Source: Membranipora membranacea (taxonomy: Eukaryota; Bryozoa; Gymnolaemata; Cheilostomatida; Membraniporidae). From it: a stretch of DNA of 64,000 nt. This document shows positions 1-12,446 of the stretch, one piece after another. Where the stretch lies: NCBI GenBank assembly GCA_914767715.1, contig OU612066.1:19998283-20062282 (forward strand). The letters run 5' to 3'. The notes under the pieces are model-generated. The model was not told the origin of the DNA. It made no database searches and saw nothing but the letters and a program-made list of their open reading frames with translations. A program made the translations under genes and the position numbers. Position 1 is the first letter of the stretch. Each line of letters opens with the position of its first letter.

Positions 1-1592
1 ACTACACACACTGGTGACTCACTAACTCAAAGTTCATCATACAATTGAATTGAAACTGACTGGCCTCAACCCTTGCACTTGGCTGTTGGTACTTAGAGAG
101 TCCAAGTCAACCAGTGAGTCAAGGTGTCCCTGCCATCAACTTACAGTAACAGCATAATTACTATACTCTACGACCATTGCATTGCTACCACTACTCTTCT
201 CTACTCCTGAGGAGTGGAATCTGATGATTCCGAGGAGATTTGATTCTCATGACATTTGATTTGTCTTTGTTAGAATTCTACCATGCAGAGTGGGTGTTAA
301 CTGCGGAATTACATGTGGAGTAAGAAGATTACAAATTAAGGCTTATTAACTTGGGATAATTGTAATTATGTTGAGGATAATAAATATACATAGTGTACCC
401 TTGGTGTTAGTTAGATGACTGCTGGGAAAAAGTGTGAGCATGGTAATGAGCTCTACAAAATTTATAGAAAAATACATCAGTGAAATAAGAGCCTTTATGT
501 GATTGGCTATTTGTTGGGCTCCTGACCAATGAGAGAGACAGCCCGCTTAAAGTTCCTTGCCTACAAAATCAAAACCTTATTTTTACTACACACCTTTATC
601 TTTACAAATCCTTTGCACCCAAGTGCAGTGTTCAACTAATTATTTTGCTTCAGATTCACAGAAAGCATTGTATACAACTCAAACTACCACATGCACTCTT
701 CCTAACACCAGAGTAGTTGATACTGGTCTAAGGTTAGTAAACTGGCTAAATCTGAACTCACTCTCTTAGCTTTTGTTTACTTACAATTGAATTAACAATA
801 CATAATATACAACACTTAACAATACATACATACATACAGTATACATATTTATTACTTACTACTATTTCTACTACCTATACATACATACTTCAAGCTAGAT
901 CAATTGACCCATTAATTTATACTTGCTTGTACTCCTTCCTTGTATGTACTGTTGGTGTAAACTTCAATTTTTTGTTAGTACTAGTTAATAATTATTTGTT
1001 ACAACATATCAATATTTATTATCAACCTGGCTAGACTCTAAGTTGAGTTATCTCAGACTCCTGAACACCAAACATCATCAAACTACTAATTATTAGACTA
1101 TACTACTAATATTAGGCTAATATCAATCATATTAGTTGACTCAGTAACTCTTTTATTCTTGTTAATGATGCTACTTTGTCTTACAATCCCAACCATTCAG
1201 GATTCAGTCTCAGTTACTTTATCAACAAGATGGGTGATTAGATAGAAATGTTCCCAGTCTGTTCAGTCCCAGCAACACCCAGTTCATATGGCCAATAAGC
1301 TTAGTTCAATAGTAGATCTGTTTAGCTTGGATACATGATGTAAATGCTTGGCCAGGTGATTGTTAGCTATCTGAACATCCTATGCATGCAGGAGAAAGTT
1401 AACAGGAGCCGACGATAACATTTATGTCAATCTTATTGCAGTAGTCCGCGACCATGTAAGACATGTAAGTCCCAGGGCCCATGTCCGCGGCATAGATAGA
1501 CCTAGGCGATTGTTTCTTCTTGACTTTATTGAACCTTAATTCAGCTAATCAATCAATGTATTCTCACATTTGTAGATTCCCACACTGCCAGT
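1..1592. other. Upstream region of the NCAPH2 gene
   Basis: I see no coding exon here. The DNA is AT-rich, with a short run of ACAT/ATAC repeats near 815-850. The part just before the NCAPH2 start probably holds its 5' UTR: a good splice acceptor (pyrimidine-rich, ending TTTGTAG) lies at 1575, 17 bases before the ATG. A fitting donor (ACAT|GTAAGT) ends an exon at 1464, inside a small locally GC-richer patch (1440-1500) that may be the promoter and first exon. The upstream exon is inference; the acceptor is seen directly. Confidence 0.4.
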
Positions 1593-4500
1593 ATGGAGGA
1601 AATGATAGAGAGGTTCCACCATCTGTTGAAGCCAATACGAGATCTTGAGCAGAATTGGTCCGTAGATTTAGCGGAGGAACTGACGCAAGCGCTGCAATCT
1701 CTCAGTGAACAGATGATCTCATTCGGTCAGAATGGAGATAAGATTATTGACTTCAGTAAAGCTGCTCTCATCATCCAGGGCTCCGCACATGTCTACTCTA
1801 AAAAGGTGAAGCTACTCAACATAAAACATGTGGACATGAATGTTATCTTGGACACCAAAAAGTCATGTCTCCATGTAAAAATGGACAATAGCCAATACTC
1901 ACCTAATCGTTCTATACAAAGAGTTTTGTTTTTGCTGGCATTATTTAAGTTTTATGGTTACCGCTATGTTGCCAATAATCGATGACACTGACTCTTTTCC
2001 TTTGTTTTCAGGTTGACTATCTCTACAAAACGGTATATGATATGAAGGATTGGATGGAGAAATTATGGTGAGTCTCTATCTACTTGCACTCCTGCTAGAT
2101 TTTGTAAATATTATGATACTGAAACTCTTGACCATAACAAACTCTTCACATAATATTAAGTACATTTTTGCTCCAGCTATTACAGTTCAATCGCAATGTA
2201 TTTAATCGATTGACAACAGATATGACTGTTGTCAATTGTGTCACACCTGTATTCTCAATCAAAGGCCTCAATTTTCTCATCTGACTGAAAGATCAAACAG
2301 TAATTTGTGGGTATAAAAGGCTAATAATTCATTGTTATTTTTTTAATTGGCGGGCATTTAAATATCATTGCTTGACAATTACAAAATATAAGCATCAATG
2401 AAAGGGTTAAAGGACATCTTTAGCACTTCTTATCGCATCTATATTCTATATAATTTATTTATAGGGAGGTAGAAAAGAAGAGCAGATCTGGACGTGTACG
2501 TAATGAAGGAGATCATCCAGACCTACACATTGAAGAAGATGAAGATGATGAGCTTGATCTTAGTTATATCAAGGTATTATTTTACCAAATACTTTTTATT
2601 TGACAAGTTTGCTTCTGGTGCACCATTGTATAATTTGGTTTTCAAAATAACACAAGATTAGGACACATCAAATCTGTTATCTGTAAATGGGTCTTTAAAA
2701 AAATGGACCAAATTACTTTGTGAAATGGAAATACAATTACTTTGTCAAGTGCTCAAAACTTATCAGGGCTGCTGGTTACATTTCCTTATAAACAATTTCA
2801 CAACCATGCTATGTGTTTGATAATGAAATGCTACTACCAGCAACCACTGTGGAGTAAGGGCACTTAAACTCAAAGCCCATGATAATCTGGTCAAGAATTT
2901 AATATGCAAATAATGTTTTCATATCTTGTTACAGGAAGATGATACATGGTTAGATGAAGCACAGATTCAAGATCAGATCGATGTGAGTATATCTGCTTAA
3001 TAATGTCCAACTTCCTGAATTTATAGTTTTTGTGTATTATGTCCAGGGCGTTATACACAGTCGGAAGATAGGCTACTTATTTGTCATGCACTACATGCCA
3101 GGGAGCTACCATTTCATAGACTCAGATACACTTATTAGTTATTATCAATTGCCCTTCGATCGCAGCCCTGTATTGTGATGTGCATTTGTAGAATTCACCC
3201 CCTGTATACGAGTAATCTCAAAAGTAAACTAAATTTGTTAATTTTAAAGTGTCATTTTTTTGGTATTCTTTCCCCTTCTGACACTCAGAGATGTAGTAGC
3301 TGATTGAATTTAACACTCTTTTTGTTCAACAGGGATCAGTACTGTTACCTCCTAAACCTATGAAACTAACAGATTCTCTAAATCTCAAGATTCCTCTCAA
3401 GAGGTAAGTTCTGAGCAATGTCCGCGTCATAGACAAAACACATCGTTGTCTACGGATGACTCTGTGAGAAGTAGAAGTACTAGCCTTTTATCCTAGAACG
3501 ACATATCTGCTTCTTGGAGACTATTCATTGGGGTCTAATGAGAAGTGCCAACCCTGATGTATTGATATCTGTAGGTGTTAGGGGCGACATTCGGTGTTGA
3601 CAGTAGTCAGTGTTGACAGTAGGTCTCGGTGTTGATAGTATGTTGACAGTTGACAGTAGGTGTTGACAGTAGGTGTTAGGTGTTCGACATTCCATTGTCA
3701 AACTCAGTGTAATCTGTGGTTTATGCTCTGACCTTTTGAGTTGCTGTCTTAAAGCATACAACGCTAGCACCACTAGATATAAATCCACTTGCAATTTGCC
3801 ATCACAGATATGAAATGTATTCAATAATCCAAATCCTAAATATAATAGCTCTGGCTCTGCACCACAGGGCGGTCAGCAGCCCCTAAATCCCAATGGCTGC
3901 AAAAATCTGAATTAAATTGAGAAGTTTTGTGTATAATCTCATAGAAAAGCGTGATTTTTTTTATTGAAGGCAAAAATATTGTTTTTGTTGATGATTTTTC
4001 AATTGACAGGACTGTTTATGTATTTAAATTAAAAGAAACAAGAGATAACTGCTTTAATTCTAGAAACAATTACTTTTTTACATCAACTTTTTCCAGCAAT
4101 ATGTTTATTTCGAGAGTATTTACACTTGGCCAATCATATTGGGTATGCCTGTTACTGAAACAAAATGGTGGAAAAGGGTTTGCAATTAAAATTTTCTAAT
4201 TTAATATTTTTTTAACATGTAAATTTAGAAAGAGCACATCATTACGCATCAGATATCGAAATAATATGATTTTTGTGGTTGTCTGCTACTTTAACAATAT
4301 CAACGCCACCATTCTTTCTCTCACTAGTTTGATTTTCTACCATTACTTTAGCTTCCTGTATTTTGTCTTAAAGTGCAACCAAGGTTTCAAACAACCTCTC
4401 ATTGATGGCCATTGATTAATAGCAGATTGCACCTTCTGCATGGGGAAAAAGACAAAATATAATTCGGATGATTATTCAGCCAGAATTCTTGTGAAACATT

Positions 4501-7500
4501 TCTTCCATCAGGCACTCAAACCCAGCTAAAAGAGAATACCACATAGCAGTTTCCTGTTCCTGTTATTATTTAGCCTGTGCTCTATAATTATTACAGCAAA
4601 GTCTTGGAACCTCCCCTAAACTGAAGTGTTACCCAGCTTAGAGTCAGCAACTACTTTGAGTTTTGCATCGCGTAATGCACAAAGCTGAAGCTGCCCAGCA
4701 CATTATTTGCTACCCATTAATGCATTGCTGCGAAACCTTGGTTGCCCTTTAAACAGAAAAAAAATCTGTTCCTTTAGCTACAAGTAATGATGGCTGTATA
4801 ATATTTATGGGACATTTATGGATATATATATGTGGAACATATTCATGTATATCATTCACCCAACTCCTGTTTTGCGTTATTACAGTATGAAAGGAGACAT
4901 AATCGGGTACATGAATGAGTTTCTGATTAACACTACTGATATAGAAGCTCTGCTGACAGGTTCTGACTCGATGCCAAAACGTGAGTTTCACACAATCTGC
5001 TCATATCGAGTTAAATTTGAGTTAGCTACATTTCAAGTAGCTCCCTTTTTGCTGGGAAATACTCAGGCAAGAAGGGAAAACTTAAAATTGACCCAAACTT
5101 GATTTACAACGTTATAAGCTCATCATATTTTCCGGCTTCTGCAAGACCCTAAAAAAAGCAGAAATCGAGCTAAGAAAATGTAGTAATTGCATCATTGTGA
5201 CTAATGTATTTAACTGAACCATACAAAAGCCATATCTGTATTGAGAAACTGTAACGACATTAAATATCATGTTTTTTTTTATAATTTCAGCATCAAAACC
5301 ACAGTGTGATGACATAGACATGGGGGCACCTGTAGATACTGGAGCACCTGCTGATGTTGACATGAATGATACATATGAGGCTGTCAATGATGACTATGTG
5401 GACCCTGCTGACAATATCAATGATATGCCGGCATCTAATAAGGTAAGTGGTGATCTCACAAGCATTGGACTCTGTATATAAGTTTTTTGATGCCATGCCT
5501 TGCGCTGTCCCAATGACTTTCATGTATGGGGTAGCCTGTCTTGACAAACTTTATAAGCGGGTGGGGGGCCAACAAACAAAGCTTGTCAAGACAGGCCAGG
5601 GACTGTGGATGCTAGCTATAATATGTGTGTAATGTAACCATCTTAGCATCGCGTCACATGTGATATGTCGAATTTTACAAGATTTATCAGAGCGCCCTAT
5701 ATTAACATTTTATTTCTCAGAGAATGAGACGAATGCAAAACTTACATACATACACACATCACTCTTGCTTATCGATGGTAATTCCACCCTTGAGATAATG
5801 ACCAGGTGTATGGTACCGGGGAAGGTAGCTGCATGTCGTCAGAAGAGCAATGCTTATTATGATGATTTTTCTAATCCCAGGACTCAATATAAACATCATA
5901 GCATCACATTACCCTTGCTGATCAGAGTTCTGTACATACATGGCTCATGTTGTATTTGTAGGATGGTAACTCCAGCTGTCAGACAGTAACACCAGTAAGA
6001 TCTGACAGGATGACAAGACAGTTAAGACCCCGTCATGTGACCACACAGAAAAAACAACCAGAGGTTAGTCTGATTTTATGATTTCCCTTGTTGATATTCC
6101 CGAGAAGGCTCTTTTTAATATCTTTTGCATTTTTTGTGTTTTTATCCTCAACCCAATCAGGTTATAGTCAACTGTTTAAATATTGCTGTAATTTGAATTC
6201 CGTTATTGCGATATACTCTGCGATATAAGAATGTCGCAATTCAGACCAATCACATAAAGCACATTATATAGCCTGTTAAAAAACTTCGCCATGCCTGTAA
6301 ATTTCCTGTTGCAGACAAAATTATCCAATATTGCATCTGTTTCCACAAAAAGAAACAAGAATAGAATGGTTGTCATCGTTATGCCTCGGACTATAGACTT
6401 TCCAATGATAGATTATGACGACATAACTCTGTGTTTATGTTTAGGTTTTAGTAGATCCGTGGTCACAGATACTAGACCCACACACTGCAGCAGGAAGAGC
6501 TACTAAATCTCTCAAACCAGGTAAGTTTGACAGCTTACTTAGCAATAACATCACTAGTCCAATGTTCCATTTAGTACCATTATCAACCACATTCCTGCCA
6601 GGAGTGAGCAGTTTGTGGAGTGCTACTACCAGCAACGCTGGCAGAGTTTCAGCACTGAAACAACTACAGCACAGCCCATTGTTTGTGTCATGTCCTTCTG
6701 ATTGCTTTACATCAACATGAAAAGTTCAAGAGTGATGCATCGGCCTATATTGTTATTCGATGTGTTGACTTATCTGTAAGCAAATATGCTCACTGTAATA
6801 AATGCAGATGGCGTGAAAAAAATCCTTTTACGACTTTGCTAGGTTCTCAATGTTTTGGGTGCCAGAACATTGAGGCTTTGTTGGGTAGACATTTGGGACT
6901 CAGCAGTCTGTCAAGCCAGCTTGTAATAAAATGGACAATACTAATTTCAATGAACAACTGGGGAGATATACATTGACAGATTGCATATCCCCCTTGCATT
7001 TTGTTTGAATCTATGTTTTCATTTTGTGTTACACCAAAAAAAGGATTTTCAAAGATAGATACATTGAAGACCTTTGAACAATGTGTTATTTTTTCAGGTA
7101 ACTGTCGACTTTTACCACCCTCATTGAGGAAGGGCACTAAGAGACGACAGAACGGGAAACGAGCAGCTGAAAAGAAACCTGATGATATCGCTACCTTCTG
7201 TAACAAAGAATGTGAGTGAATATCAATACTTATACATCTCAGTATATCACACTGACATTGAGTTCACCCTATTAGTATGTGTATCTCTGATATAGAGGAT
7301 CCACCTATAATGTGGTCACATCCTGGATGTATCCATGCTCTTTCTATCAGAGGAACACAAGCTAATTGTGTTATCTTGAATACAGCGTTGCATATAGGTG
7401 TAGTATTATCTTTCCATGTTCCATACATAAAGTTATTCTATACCCTTTATAACTCAATAGTACCATAACTCTACAGGCCCGTTGTTGGCTAGACATTAAA

Positions 7501-10500
7501 TAATGAGGAGCACATTACAACGTTGCTTATCATGTACAACTATATTTGTGTTCAAGCTTACAATGGGGTATTATGATAATGAAACATTCAATTTGATATG
7601 CAGTAGGTGTTGAATATAGTTATGGTTTTCTCATTGAAAGAGTTAATTTTGAAATACAATCCTGTTTAAATGTTTGCCTGATTCAGTGACCATCAAAGAG
7701 AAGAACGCATACCTTTGTTCTTAGTAACTTTGTACAGTGAGAGATCCTTTCCTGTGCATATCATAAACCAACGTATTCTGTATTTATTTAGATATTTGTT
7801 GTGCATACTAATGCTTGGCTAAATTATATTATCATTGATATTGTGGTAGTGCTGTCATATTTGAGTGTGCATTTCCTGCGCATACAATAAATATATAAAT
7901 ACATTATTTATTCAAACATTTATGGTGCGTACATATGTTTGCAAAATCATAATATTATTGATTTGTGGTAGTTTTGTCTCCGCATACACACTGAAATTTT
8001 ATATTTGAATAGACTAGTGCCTTTGTATTTTTATGGTGATAGGTTCTTTCCTGTTCATACCATAAACATATCAGTACTTTATTTATTTAAATGTTTATGG
8101 GAAATACTAAAGCTTGGCGAGATCACTTAGTTTGTGGTAATTTTCTGCCTACACATACACAATAAAATTATATATTGCAGATAACCCAAGTGTCACAAAC
8201 ACAGGGTCAAACTTGCTGTACCCAGAGTTTAAAACTTTGTTCTCGGACATTTTAAAGAAAAGAAATGAAGAGTTTAGAAAAATCAAGGTGAGTAAAATAC
8301 ATCAATGATTTGAACAGCCAAACAAGACTTGGTATTTTCATTCTCTCTTCTGTAGATTTATCAAGATCTAGAAACTTGCTTCATGAAATCAATGTAATCA
8401 ATACCTTTTCCATATGTTGTAATGAAAATCCTTTCTTTCCCCATGATTTCATTAGTTCATTATGCTATAAATGAACTCCCTCTGAGTTCATAAATACTGT
8501 TATATAATATGAAAATGAGCTGTAACTAAAGTTGTCCGCTCACAAAAGTAAGTTCAAGGAGAAGACAACTCGTATTTACTAGCATAAACATTTTCATGCA
8601 AGTTAAACCAATGAACTAAAGTTCATTGGTTGAACCTGGTTTGACTTGATATAAATATCGAAAATACTCATCGCAAAAGCCAGATGATGTAAAGTATGCT
8701 GGCCTGAGTGCTTGATTATTTTCCTTTCTCTCATTTTGGCCCATCATGTCATCTGTGCTTTCCTTTCCTTTCAGTTAAAAACAGCCAATATCGCAATCTG
8801 ATGGCTCTCTCAATGAGTGAGTGATACCTGCTAGGGAATCGCTCACTCATTGATGGAAATATATACATTCTGAGTGAGCTATTTGGAAGCAATTTTGTCT
8901 AATTGAATGACAAAGTGAGTGATCATTTTGAGTGATGTGATATTGATAACTTGCTTCCGTAAAGCATCGCACATTCAATTGAAAGACCCCCTGAGTAACT
9001 GCTATCATTTTGACGAAAGTGAAGTATTTTCATATCATTTTATGTTTTAGAAAGCCCGATTACCGTCATGTTCAGGTGATGAGGATATCGCTGACGCTGA
9101 CAGAGCTGATTATGATGATGATGATTGTGGGAACTTTCATGATGATAATAATAATGGTGATGGTGATGATGATGGTGTACCTTTCAGTCGGCTGCAAGGT
9201 GATCTTTACGCCAATATATGTCATAGCGTTGTATTCATCTGATAATACCATAAAAATGCAAATAAAGATTCTCGAATTTGATGTATAATAATGATAAAAT
9301 GAAGCCTGTTAATTGTTTAGAGAAAAACGCTAAACCCAGGATCATTCTGGGTAGTTAATGTAAAGATCCTGAATTTATATTTGGTTTGTAGTGGCTATCT
9401 AAACACAATTTGAACAGCACTTGAATGTTACTGATTGTTTTACACTCACAGTTCAGTTTATTTGGCAATATAAAATACTCCTAATATCGCTTAGTGGTCA
9501 TAGTTTTGTCATGCTCAGAAGTTCTGCCCATTGTTGCTCAAAAATAAGATAATGACATTGATATATACTTTAATTGTCAATCTATGATCATGTTTTTCAT
9601 GCAGTGACAGAAAAGTTAATTTGAAAATAAGGAAAGTGGAGACATAAAGAAAAAAATACACTAGTAATAAAGTGCTTTGATAATAGTTTTATTAAATGTT
9701 GATTTTTTATTCCGCAGACCCCGGAGACGTACCGTCCTACAAGGAGGGATCTGATGACTTACCCGAGGGATATTCTCAGTATTTAGCTGAGGTGGTGAAG
9801 CGAGAATACGAAGAGCTGGCAGCACACAACGATAAACTGTCAGAGATAGATAAACGAGTCAAGGCTTGGGAGGTCACCGTAAAAGGAGCTATAGATACTG
9901 CAGTGAGTTAAATCTACACATTTTACTATTTTCATCATGGAAATGAACACGATGCTTAACTTTCAATACTGACCAAAACTCCTCCCAAAGATGCTCCCAA
10001 AACTCCTCCCAAAGATGCTCCCAAAAATCCTCCCAAAGATGCTTCCAAAAATACTCTGGTTTCCTGACTAAACCCGCAGTGATATGCATCTTGTCTATTC
10101 AGTGCTGGCACAGTGGCTTATAAGTACCAACTAAAGGAGACCCCTTGAGTACTACACAGAATTAAAACTGATGGCACCCCTAACCCCCCCCCCCCCTCCC
10201 ACAAGTACTCCTGTTTCCAAACTGTAATTTTGGAGAGAGTTGAAATCATATCTGTTCAGTGCGTGATGGTTTGTAAGTTAAAAGTATAGAAGAGTCCCAG
10301 AGTATTTATATATTATCGGTACATGATTCCTGCAACTCTTATATTGTCTTCTGATCATCAAATTTTATTTGATTTATTACAAACTATAAGCTTGCAGTGA
10401 TATGCATCATGCTTGTTCATAGCTGGCTTGATTGTTTGCGAGTACAGAGCATAGTAGAGCCCCAGAATCTGTTGTTATTATTCGTACAGTAAGCATTATT

Positions 10501-11468
10501 ACCTCTGGTAGTTAATACCTTCTGATCACTGAATTTTTATATGATTTATTACAGGAAACTCGACCTTCCTTTGACATGCATCACTACAGTGACACTATAT
10601 TCAGTTCATTCAGTGGAGATGAGCCAAGGTTAGCTTTCGACCGAATACTGGAAGGAAAACCAAAGTTTGAGGCATTCAGAACTTTTGTATCAGCACTGAT
10701 ACTTGTAAGTTTAAAACTCATTTGGAAATACCCTGGAGTAGTAAATTTTAGCTATAGTCTAATTTAGCTAGTTTGGGATTGACTTAATATTAGCAGGCAC
10801 TTATCTTTAGCTATTCAAATTGGGGGCATATATGAAGTAAAGACAGTGAGCAAGTATAGGCTAGCTATGCAATTTCGTTATTTCAAGAATATGCCATTAC
10901 TTTTCTCCTCTACGATAGATATGTCTGGTGGTTATGGTGATCAATTTGTGAAATCAAAATGTGAAACACTTAAATTCGCTGGAGGGGTATTTTTTTGTAT
11001 GAACAACTCAGCAATATAAAGACCACAAAAATTGTTCTCTCTTTGATGTTGTTAGGACAACTCTTAAGTGTTCGTGTTACTATAAACCATGCGTTGTTTG
11101 CAAGCTTAGGTTTGAAGAGTGAAACTGAGTTGTACCACACCGAGTCCAGTATTACGATATTGAAGTTTGTGACACTGGCAGATAGAATCGGTACCTAACT
11201 TATTTTGGCAAGGTTACATTGAATTCAAAACCAGAGATAACGAAACATTATTGATTCATGGCATATATCTATAAGTGACACACAGTCATATTAAACGCTT
11301 ATCACATTGTCAGTTGGGATTTTACCTATTTATTACATTTTCACCTTACTTTTGTAGGCAAACCATGGAAACATAGATATAGTGCAAGATCAGAAAAAAG
11401 TTGAGTTATCTCTGCTACACAAGACTACATTGAGCGAGGTCATTGATGGTGGTGAGACACTCATGTGA
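1593..11468 (+). CDS. NCAPH2: Condensin-2 complex subunit H2 (kleisin beta), 15 coding exons, 578 aa
   Basis: The kleisin subunit of condensin II bridges the SMC2-SMC4 heads and binds the HEAT subunits D3 and G2; the complex acts in the nucleus in chromosome condensation. Coding exons joined by GT-AG sites with phase kept: 1593-1805, 2012-2067, 2465-2573, 2935-2982, 3333-3403, 4886-4980, 5291-5442, 5962-6063, 6445-6520, 7098-7211, 8181-8287, 9051-9198, 9718-9902, 10555-10704, 11358-11468 (1737 nt). The N-terminus matches the family closely (MEEMIERFHHLLKPIRDLEQ, then LIIQGSAHVYSKKVDYLY across the first splice), which fixes the start. A DPWSQILDP motif in exon 9 resembles the vertebrate DPW-SLDPF segment. 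Exon 12 encodes an Asp/Asn-rich acidic stretch. Exons 13-15 form the helical C-terminal kleisin region (W-x-x-x-V, FDxHxYxDxI, then ANHGNIDIV). Length is near the vertebrate protein (about 605 aa). A possible AATAAA lies at 11906. Confidence 0.95.
3594..3689. repeat. Short irregular tandem repeat, GTGTTGACAGTAG-like
   Basis: Within NCAPH2 intron 5 a unit close to GTGTTGACAGTAG recurs about six times with length variation, interspersed with GTGTTAG and GTGTTGATAG forms. It looks like a small degenerate minisatellite and has no coding value. Confidence 0.7.
5534..5597. repeat. Inverted repeat with GCCTGTCTTGACAA ends
   Basis: In NCAPH2 intron 7 the sequence GCCTGTCTTGACAA at 5534 is followed about 35 bases later by its reverse complement, ending near 5596. 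The same word occurs at 16397, and as a 21-bp palindrome at 41750, so it is probably the terminal repeat of a dispersed non-autonomous element. Confidence 0.6.
7748..8152. repeat. Three diverged tandem copies of a ~105-110 bp unit
   Basis: NCAPH2 intron 10 carries three related blocks beginning near 7750, 7868 and 8050. Each starts TTTCCTG(T/C)(G/T)CATA, runs through an ATTTATT-rich middle and a GCATAC/GCGTAC stretch, and ends near TTGTGGTA followed by a TT(T)TG/CTGTC-like segment. They are clearly related but well diverged. Units are spaced about 120-180 bp apart, so the array is imperfect. Confidence 0.6.
8606..8631. repeat. Short perfect hairpin
   Basis: Two 12-base arms (AACCAATGAACT and its reverse complement) flank two bases in NCAPH2 intron 11. 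The neighbourhood 8455-8640 holds further AGTTCAT/ATGAACT words in both orientations, suggesting the remains of a larger inverted-repeat element. Confidence 0.55.
8837..8911. repeat. Dispersed 75-bp repeat, copy 1
   Basis: The block starts AATCGCTCACTC and ends near a GAC. It has a full-length diverged counterpart of the same length at 17837-17911 (shared words AATCGCTCACTC, GAGTGA, CTATTTGG, TTCGTCTAA/TTTGTCTAA). Just upstream, CAATGAGTGAG (8811) pairs with CTCACTCATTG (8841), so this copy can also fold. It is probably part of an interspersed non-autonomous element. Confidence 0.6.
9973..10057. repeat. 24-bp minisatellite, about 3.5 units
   Basis: Units start at 9973, 9997, 10021 and 10045 (last one partial). 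Each begins CCAAAA(C/A)TCCTCCCAAAG. The first two units are identical and the third differs at two or three positions, so the array is young. It lies in NCAPH2 intron 13. On the minus strand it reads as a spurious Trp/Glu-rich peptide. Confidence 0.9.
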
Positions 11469-12446
11469 ATCAATAGCTATGTAAACACAATCTTTGGATA
11501 AACATTTTCTGCAGATTTTATTTCTTTAGATGTCAACAGTTGTTTATTGGTCTTTTGCGATTTAGGAAATGGAACACCGATATTTTATAACTGCATGTTG
11601 GTCACTATTTTGACAATTCATGGACTGGCTATTTATTGTAAAACATTCCTCTTTTTATATACAAGTTTTTTCCGGCCCTAACTGAATTGGCCTTTAGAGT
11701 TTGCATAAATAAGGGCAATGATTTATTGTATGTACATACGGGTCACTAATGAAAATTTAAAAATAACAAGCGACTGCATGTCTGCATAATATAATGCTTA
11801 TATCATTTTTTTTAGAGGACTTACATAAAAAAGAGTAAATAGTTTGTACTTCAATCTTTATTCTCACATAATGGAAAAGTGCACCGATTACAAATAGAAA
11901 AGCGCAATAAAATCAGATCAGCGATTAGAAAAGAACAGCATTTGATGTGTGATTATGTTGAGAAATGTCAAGTATGCATGGAACAACTTAATAACAGACA
12001 ACATAACAAAAGATAACTGTTCAGCAAGTGATACACATGAGTCAATTGCAAAATTTAGTCACTGCATCAAGTCCTTGAAGTCCTTGGCTTGTGCCGAAAT
12101 GGCGTTGTATAGGTTAAATAATCTTTGTTACGATGAACCATTTTCTTAACACGAGAAGATGACTTAAATAAATTCTTTGTGACTGGTAAATCACATAATA
12201 CTATTATGTTGAGTGAGTCAAAATTGAGTCTTACTCCTGGGTTGAGCACATAGGAAGTGGAAGCAAAGCCTCGAAAGAATTACGTATGTACTGACATTGG
12301 ATTATTGGTTGAGTGCTTTGGCAACTGCTATTCTGGCTGTTGGCTTGTCAGTGGTCCTTTTTAGTGGGTCACAAAAAACAACCACTTATCAGTAAGGTAT
12401 TGCGGAGGTGTCATGTCGTATCCAAACTTCTCAAGAAAGTCATGGG
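11469..12446. other. Convergent 3' ends of NCAPH2 and the ankyrin gene
   Basis: There are no coding exons. This should be the two 3' UTRs. A plus-strand AATAAA lies at 11906-11911 and a minus-strand AATAAA (TTTATT on +) at 11857-11862. If these are the signals used, the two transcripts overlap tail to tail by roughly 50-100 bases. Confidence 0.45.

Noticed and set aside
1593-1985. A 130-codon frame reading through from the NCAPH2 start to 1985
   Set aside because: Homology to NCAPH2 stops at the donor after 1805; the rest is intron 1 read in frame.
3594-3689. A CRISPR-like array
   Set aside because: The repeats are short and irregular without unique spacers, in an intron of an animal gene.
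9889-10089. Trp/Glu-rich repeat peptide on the minus strand
   Set aside because: It is the translation of a 24-bp minisatellite in an NCAPH2 intron.
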